Positions 57,029 to 64,000 of a stretch of DNA of 64,000 bases are shown here, piece after piece. Each line of letters starts with the position of its first letter. The first letter of the stretch is position 1. The position numbers and the translations under genes were made by a program. The DNA is taken from assembly GCA_029216955.1 (NCBI GenBank), contig JANAVB010029819.1, positions 35,240,831 through 35,304,830 on the forward strand. The letters run 5' to 3'. Under the pieces are notes generated by a model. The model searched no databases. It was not told the DNA's origin and saw only the letters and a list, made by a program, of their open reading frames with translations. This DNA is from Iris pallida. Taxonomy: Eukaryota; Streptophyta; Magnoliopsida; Asparagales; Iridaceae.

Positions 57029-60000
57029 TTACAGCTTTACGTCCTTGGATTCTTACTCGATTCATTTCAAATCAGAGTTGCTTCCGCAATTACTCAAAGT
57101 TGATTTCACGATGAATCAAAGTTGCTTCCGCTATTACTCAAAGTTGCTTTCGCGATCATTCAAAGTTGCTTCTACGATCATTCCAATTTGTTTTCGTGTC
57201 TGAAAGTTCTTTGACCCTCCTGCCTGCTCACTAGGTATTCCGTATAATAAGTCTAAATACGTGGGCTGCTATATGTGTGATGTATTGAATTTCTAATGAT
57301 ACCAAAACAAGCAACATGATACGATGCAATAATAAGTTTGGTAATATTTGATTGATGCCTTATATGTGGGATTCAGAGAAACCGGTATATATGTGCAATC
57401 GGTGATGAGTATGACATGGTATGTCCAGAAGAAAGTGTGCATGAACTTCAGTAGATGGGGATCAACAGAAAACTTTGAGTTGACCATGTATTTTGGCTTG
57501 GTTATATTTCAAACTTGAGGAAGTGATTTGGTGTTTGTGGTCGGCAGAACCACCACGGGATGGATAGTCCAGAACGAACGTTGGATAAGCGCAAGAAGAA
57601 GTATTGTTTCAGGAATGGTTTGAGTTCTGAGTGGTATATGCCTTTATCCGCTTAGTAATATGATGTCCCTTGACCCTGTTCATAGTGATAGTAATGCATT
57701 ACCTGTAAGATATGGGGTAGTGTCAAGTCTTAGCTAGAATTATGACTTGATACTTGATGGCTTTGTGTGTTCCTTGATAAATGAGTTTGGATGATCCGTT
57801 GCGAGGGACTAATGGTTAGCGTTATGTTGGATAACGAGAATTGAGAGTACTAAAATGGTTGCCTTGGCTGGAATCACGGTATGAATTTTATTGATTCAAG
57901 CTGTGACTTGAATCGATTGGGTAAAAGATTTTAGATTCAGTATCGATGATGGGATGTTATCAAAATTTTATTGGGAGAACAATTGTAGACCGAATATCGA
58001 ATGATGATAAGATCGATCGGATAGAAATTTTATATTGGGCATCATCTATTTGGTTGCGATATTGGAAGTTAATTGCGATGTTTGTGAATGATTCAAAGGA
58101 TATAGAAAATTGCATCAGTGACCCAAGATGGGTGAAAGATTCAACTCGATGAGATAGATAGTCTTTGCCTATGTTTGCTTAAAGGATTAAGATGTGTCAC
58201 GAAGTGACATGTATTGACCTTGGATATTTCGAGGTATAGAGAATGGTTAAGCAACATATGGATTCATAGAATTGAAACGTAGTACTTGCCCTTGTTGTAT
58301 GAAATTTTGGATGTTCTTTATGAGACTCTGATGGCTGGGATACGAATAAAGATTGAGGTGTGGCAAGATGTAACAGACCCTGTCGATGGACAATGTAGTC
58401 GCATGGATAACAAGTTGGTTGGAATATAAATTTGTTAGATTATATCTTAGTTATATGATTCCTGTCATATATGTTAAGATGGTATGATTACGGATGTTGA
58501 ATGATCTATACGATCAGTATATGAGGCTACACATTTGATTTGGTATCCGAATGAGAATTTCTTCTATAAGACTTTGATGATACGATGTCAAATAAAAGTT
58601 GATGATTAATGCGAATTGCTAAAAGTTGGCCTAGATGGTATTGAAAGATTTGTATAGTAGCTATGTTCCAAATAAATATGAACATACAGTTACCTTATCG
58701 ATTGGTTTACTAAAGGAACCGTCCAGATGGTTTGAACATATGGAAATTGAGTTCAAGCTAGGAAGGAATGGAAAGCAACGATCGTAAATGATAGACTATT
58801 GAGGTAGCGATACTGGATTTTTGAATTTGAATAGTTGACCCGATTGGATAAACACAACTTGAGTACGATAAGAGAATATTAGTTAGAGTAAGCATGTGAT
58901 GGCAGGAGTATGCAAGTGAAAATTTGAGAATTGGAAGTTGGATGGATAAATTTACAAGATGGACTCGAAATCAAACAAGTAGAATTGCTGGATTAACTTT
59001 GTCGATTGTGGGGTAAGTCTAGAATGAATGCTTCATTGGATGTAGCCTGAGAATGATTACGGGTAGATAGACTTGACCTAGAGTGTCAGTTGTTTGCCTA
59101 GTGTCGGGTTGGTCGACAATGATACTTCAATTGTTCGGATTGGAATTTAAGTTCATAAGATTGGGATAGCGTCCCTTGTCCCTTAGATTAGTCGAATTGT
59201 AGATTGTCCTAAGATGAGAGATAAGTATGTCCCTGGTAGCCATCAATTTCTAGATGAGTTACCTAAAGGTTTTGGTTTAGCTTAGAATAGCTAGCCTTAG
59301 CGATTTGGCCGAAGAAATAAATTGACTATTGGAGACCCTTAGGATATTCTATTGATGTTGTGCGGGTATAGTCGGAATGAGTGAGATCTAATTGTACATG
59401 TCGTGAAGTAAACTTGAAATGGAATGGAGATTGGAGAATTCGATGATATAACGTTCGTTGGAATGATGGATTGCACTGGTTTTGGAATTTTGATTGCATT
59501 CTTTTGGAATGACGAATTTAGTTTGGCTTGGCTAGTTGAAATTATATTGAGTTGTTTTAATTGATTAATAATTGCACTCAGATTGTTAGAATGGTTTTAA
59601 TTGATGGATAATTAGATCGGAATTGAAAAATAAACTATAACGACAAGATGGAGTGGTGCACGCAAATGGGTTATTGTTAGAATGGTTTTAATTGATGGAT
59701 AATTAGATCGGAATTGAAAAATAAACTATAACGACAAGATGGAATGGTGCACGCAAATGGGTTCGGCGAGAGCTATTGCTGTTATAACGACCCTCGGATT
59801 GAAATGTTACTATAGGTGAGGATTGCTTATGCGAGATGATGGTATTGTTCTAATGATTTTGTTGTATAACTAGTTGGAATGATAATATGTTTTGAACTTA
59901 TGCGAAAAAATTGAGTACATCAGAAATCTTTCTAGTGTCGGATTATGGTACGACTCAGAATGGAATCATACCTGAAAATTTGACGGGTTGCAAATATACT

Positions 60001-60219
60001 TGAACGGATGTGAATGATAATTGAATACATAACTTGATTAATGAGACTTGTGTGTCGGATGGATCATTGCAAATGAAATTCATTAATTATGGTGGTATGG
60101 ATTACGATAGGATTGAAAGGAACTCTGGATTCGTTGGAATTGATACGACCAAGTCGAAATATTTTTGAGAAATGATCGAAGTAGTTGTGGCATAAACACG
60201 AGTTGGAATTGATAACTTC
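57029..60219 (+). other. interior of element C, part 1
   Basis: No recognisable coding sequence. Early on there are four imperfect units of AGTTGCTTCCGCNATTACTC (57075-57200). Composition is GAT/TTGG-rich with many stops in all frames. Confidence 0.55.
59582..59761. repeat. tandem duplication, period 90 bp
   Basis: ATTGTTAGAATGGTTTTAAT at 59582 recurs at 59672. The two 90-bp copies differ at about one base (GGAGTGG against GGAATGG), so the duplication is recent compared with the host element. Confidence 0.92.
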
Positions 60220-60227
60220 GTTGTATT

Positions 60228-60384
60228 CATTGAATTAAAAAGCGCGCATAGGCGCAAGGCGCAGCGAGGCGCAGGGACAGCGCCTAGGAACAAGCCAGAC
60301 GCACCACCTTAAAAAAGTGCGCGCCTAGTGTAGAAAGGCGCAGGCTCCAGGCGCTCAACAAGGCACGCCTAGGCGTAAAGTTAC

Positions 60385-60431
<47 letters not shown>

Positions 60432-60591
60432 AACCTTCTATATACATGTTATATAGTTTATGGGCTTTATTGGAAAGTATAGAAATTATTGTCATTAATA
60501 TTATTGTGTGTACTTCTATATTTAAAGGCTTATATATATGTGGTTTGTATATTATATGTATATAGTTTAGGTTATTTATATCTAATGGGCT

Positions 60592-60646
<55 letters not shown>

Positions 60647-60845
60647 AATAATTTTGTGCCTATAATTAGTGATATTTTTAAGGAATTTGGACTTCTATGT
60701 AGCTAAGTTTTTAAATGTGATATTTTTTACATATAAAGAAAAAGTGCGCCTAGCTTTCAAAAGACGCGCCTTGAGCCTTGCGCCTAGCACCTCAGGCTCC
60801 AGGAACCTTTGCACCTTGGTGCGCCTTTCGCCTTTTAAAACTATG
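60228..60845. mobile_element. hAT-like MITE with GGCGC-rich inverted ends
   Basis: Flanked by the 8-bp duplication GTTGTATT (60220-60227 and 60846-60853). The ends are CATTGAATTAAAAAGCGCGC and, reverse-complemented, CATAGTTTTAAAAGGCGAAA. About 130 bp inside each end is rich in GGCGC/CCTAGGCG words in opposite orientations, and the centre is AT-rich with two TA tracts. 618 bp, no coding capacity; the 8-bp duplication points to the hAT superfamily. Confidence 0.85.
60389..60429. repeat. (TA)n tract in the hAT-like MITE
   Basis: About 20 TA units; a similar tract is at 60598-60642. Confidence 0.88.
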
Positions 60846-60853
60846 GTTGTATT

Positions 60854-61429
60854 CTTAGTTGGTTGGTGATGGATAAGAGAATTGAGACGATGCCAAAACA
60901 TTCTAGTGCTCCTAAGAGATGTTAAGGACGAAAAGTTGCAATTAAGATTAATGCCTAGGTCGATGCTTAGGTAGTCCTTGATGCTTGTGTGTTGGTAGTT
61001 TAAAGAATGATAGTCTTGAGATTGATTTGACTGAGATCTGGCTATACGAGTTGTCCAAGGGAATTGACTGAGACGGAAATTGAAAGTTACACCTGGAGCC
61101 GTTTGGTTTCTCCACCATTGGTATTGGTGGAGTGCACTATTTTTGAGACGTCAATAATATGTCTACGATCCAAGCTTAGTGGTAAGTTGAATTCAAATAG
61201 AGCTGCATGGAGGATTATTATGTGCTAAAGAAATTGCACCAATGTTGGATAAAAGAAAAGAGACGATAATCATTTTGAATCAATCGCAATATTGTGGCGA
61301 GGTTATATGGTACAATTATTATCATAGGATGTGGAATCCAAATTAGAATGGAAAGTTATATGAATTCAGTTGGGGTATTTGAATGAGTTTAATTATTTCG
61401 AGGATGAAACTTTTTCTGAGTGTATATTA
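60854..61429 (+). other. interior of element C, part 2
   Basis: No coding sequence. It ends with TTTCGAGGATGAAACTTTTT, a conserved pre-LTR phrase of Tekay/Del elements, but the purine tract that should follow is degraded to CTGAGTGTATATTA. Confidence 0.6.
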
Positions 61430-63263
61430 TGTAATGCTCTGCTTCGCACGGTACACTATGATGGCTGGTTGGTTCGAGGAAGCATTGTCGGATTTGGGAT
61501 TATGCGAAAGGTCGCTTAGAAGGTATGCGATCGTGGCAGAAAGTCATCTCAATAATGTGAGTAGTGTGAGTCCTTCGAATATCCCCTAGCTTCACGCTTA
61601 ATAAAAATAATTGTATGTTATGCTTGCTTGTTGTGTTGCTAAATGATACCTAGCATGAAATCTAGAAAGATAATAAAAAATAAATACTCGCATTGCTAAT
61701 AAATTGTTGCAAATCAATTGATGAATTGTGTATTGTTGTAACAATGTCGGACAGTTGAAGCAAAGTCCCATTACTTGGGCAGTGAATATATCGAGCAACG
61801 GCTCGAAGGATGTATGGTATCAAAGATGCGAAAAGGATTGAGTAATCACATTCTATTAACCGGTATTGTTGTAGAATGTTGATTACAATAATACCCTGGA
61901 TTGGGAAGATGGTATTGCAAGCTACGACCCAAGACAAAGGAGAACTGTGGCATATTTACTTTAATTTCCAGTATCATGTATTATATGTTTTTTTATAGCT
62001 AAGTTGCATATACTTGCATAGTCATGGACAAATTGTGCACAATGTGTAGTTCCTCGAACGGTACTCTGGGGCCACGAACTCGATTTGGCCTAGGTAGGAA
62101 CAAAGGATGGTGCCGACGTACTGGCATCGAAATTGCGTGACTTTCAGTGAGGCTTCCTACCTTGCACTGAAAGGGCGCCGAAATTCCATAGTGCTGAAGT
62201 AGTAGCACGGGTGATTCAGAAACCTCTCATGGGTTCGCATCCCATCTGGAGTTAGTTGTTTAGCATATAGTCCAAGATGGCGTGTATTCAGTAACCTACA
62301 TATAGATAGGTTGCATGCTAATGATGTCTTATGCAGGCATAGTAAGTTATTACTCATGTACAGGGAAGGATAATCGACGATTGGTAAGAATTACCGAGAT
62401 GTTAAAAAAATATGATATTGTTTCCTAACATGTCTTCTACAGGCAAAGTAAGTTACTATTCATTTACAGAGAAGGCTAAATGACTGGGTAAGATATCACC
62501 TAAAGGGTGATAACATATATGTTTTACATTCTGCTGGTTACAAATAATAATGCATGCTTACATTTTGTCGGATATGAACTGTAAATTGACCCTAAGTTAA
62601 TAGAGAAATACTTTTAATAATATTCCTATCACATGAACTTAGTATTGTCTTCTTAGGTGAGTTGGACAAGCACCGCTCACTAGTACACGACAATGTACTG
62701 ACCCACATTTGTGGGCATCTACAGGTGTTCGTATGTGGAGAATCGCTTGATCAGTGTTGTGGCATCGATGAATTTGATGGGTATGCAAAATCTCTTCTAA
62801 CAAGATGTCGATTTCTTTTATACATGGCATAATGTATGGAACATTGTAATTCGATTGTATCAGTGAGATTGTAAGCCAAGTTGGCAAATTCATTGTAAGC
62901 CTAAATGACAAGTATTTCAGTAGGCTATGAAGAGCCCCTTTGTAATCTGTTGGCAAGTTGGCAAATTCATTGTAAGCCTAAATGACAAGTATTTCAGTAG
63001 GCTATGAAGAGCCCCTTTGTAATCTGTTGTAAGCTTTGTGTTCCGCTGCAAGTCTTGTACTCCGTTGCAAATATCAATAAAGAGAATCATTTCTGTATAT
63101 CTTATTGTGACTTCCAAGATATCTGCTTAGTTCTGCTGCAATGTCGTCGTATTCTGAGAAATATCATTAGCAATATTCGTTTTGCCTTGTACAAGTGAAA
63201 TCAGACTTGTACGACATCACGTCCAGTAGCTATCTTTCAATTTTCCAGAATCGGGGTGTGACA
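61430..63263 (+). repeat. 3' LTR of element C
   Basis: TGTAATGCTCTGC...GGTGTGACA, 1834 bp. It differs from the 5' LTR by about 290 extra bases near 61780-62070 and by a 77-bp tandem duplication (62881-63034). Confidence 0.9.
62881..63034. repeat. tandem duplication inside 3' LTR of element C, period 77 bp
   Basis: TTGGCAAATTCATTGTAAGC starts at 62881 and again at 62958. The 5' LTR has only one copy (near 56715), so it arose after insertion. Confidence 0.9.
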
Positions 63264-63268
63264 ATATA

Positions 63269-64000
63269 TGTGCTCCTTTTGCTGGAGCGGGTATCAGTCT
63301 ACCCTTTGAAACAGGAAACTTCCTGTTGAAGAAAAGAAATACCCTCCGGAACAGGCGACTTTGAAGATGATGGACAAAAGTGGTTTTGTCCTGGCCAAGT
63401 CTCTAAGCATCTGCTTAGGCATCTAGGCTGCACCTCACACTGCTAAAAAGTGAACAGGGAAACTTAAGATCTGGTCAAACCCAAATTCGCCTCACTTGAA
63501 ATTGAACGGCTCAAAAATCTCATCTCAGATGCAACCTCTACTTCATCTTGCATCAATAGCACCTCTTTCTACCAAAATCATTAACTAAGAATTTTAGCAG
63601 TAAGACTCGAAACTTCTCTGTTTTAAGTTTTTAACCGAAGAATTGCCCATTATTGAAAAAGACCTTTTGTGATTTTGTACAGTTTTCAAATAGATCTCAA
63701 GTCATTTGGTGTTTCGTATTCAAGATATCCTTGGATAACTATCCTCACTAATAAATCTACCATATTACAATAGTATGGCATTAATTGTCCATACTACCCC
63801 ACTAAAGGTAAATATTTCATCTCAACAAGAGAGATGATTTCTCCCTAAAGACTAGAGCTTGTAATACATGAATAGAAATAAATACCAAAGAGCTCCTTCA
63901 TGGGTTGATAGGATTAACGTTTATATTTCCAAATAGTAGCAGCTAATTCAAATCCAGGTCGAGTACTATAGTTGAAGACAAATTCAACAAGTTTTGTACA
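63269..64000. other. right flank, no gene recognised
   Basis: Not visibly repetitive. A short open stretch (CAPFAGAGISLPFETGNFLL, 63269 onward) stops near 63354. Left flank 55360-55544 and this segment were contiguous before element C inserted. I cannot assign either to a gene. Confidence 0.4.

Larger units (their letters stand above)
55550..63263 (+). mobile_element. chromovirus-like LTR element C, non-coding interior
   Basis: Two LTRs, 55550-57015 and 61430-63263, flanked by the 5-bp duplication ATATA (55545-55549 and 63264-63268). A primer site TGGTATCA lies at 57019. Near the 3' LTR is TTTCGAGGATGAAAC, the phrase that ends the internal region of Tekay/Del elements. The interior (57016-61429) has no ORF above about 75 codons and no recognisable retroviral domain, so it is either fully decayed or a non-coding derivative mobilised by relatives. 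Confidence 0.85.

Overview
The window reads as intergenic DNA from a flowering plant, probably a eudicot. It is dominated by nested retrotransposons, with tRNA-derived SINEs, MITEs and long (TA)n tracts. No bacterial or organellar signature was seen. Nearly every long ORF belongs to a transposable element or to a tandem repeat. All calls are read by eye from sequence and translations; no database search or alignment program was run.

Layout. 1-5999: the 3' part of a decayed Ty1/copia element of the SIRE/Maximus type (protease, integrase, RT, RNase H, env-like ORF, 3' LTR). 6000-7220: an LTR-like remnant with a minisatellite. 7715 to about 9080: an LTR fragment, minus strand, related to the element at 55550. 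9081-13854: degenerate AT-rich DNA with weak repeats.

13855-38241 is a three-level nest. The outer layer is a minus-strand Ty3/gypsy chromovirus (13860-38236, TSD ACCGA). Its 5' LTR is split by a CACTA-type DNA transposon (22415-37058) with 5'-CACTAC...GTAGTG-3' ends. That transposon is in turn split by a SIRE-type copia element (26937-36430, TSD ATTAT, LTRs about 97% identical by eye). The CACTA body carries a tandem 420-450 bp repeat, an inverted internal copy of its own end, and a fragment of a B3-domain gene.

38242-49066 holds LINE 3' fragments, SINEs, two MITEs and the only apparently intact host gene: a two-exon minus-strand gene for a 73-residue secreted cysteine-rich defensin-like peptide (43269-43963), with a TATA box and clean splice sites. 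A possible terminal exon of another host gene is at 46037-46109. 49067-53639 is a minus-strand L1-type LINE plus a second LINE fragment. 55550-63263 is another chromovirus-like LTR element (TSD ATATA) with an unrecognisable interior, into which a hAT-like MITE has inserted.

The autonomous elements are all broken: the copia B integrase first Asp is Tyr, the gypsy RT core is deleted and its integrase first Asp is Asn, and the LINE RT has YADN. The most interesting items are the defensin-like gene, the B3 fragment with its hairpin in the CACTA element, promoter-like palindromes repeated in front of the copia env-like ORF, and CATGCATG-rich minisatellites inside the gypsy LTRs.
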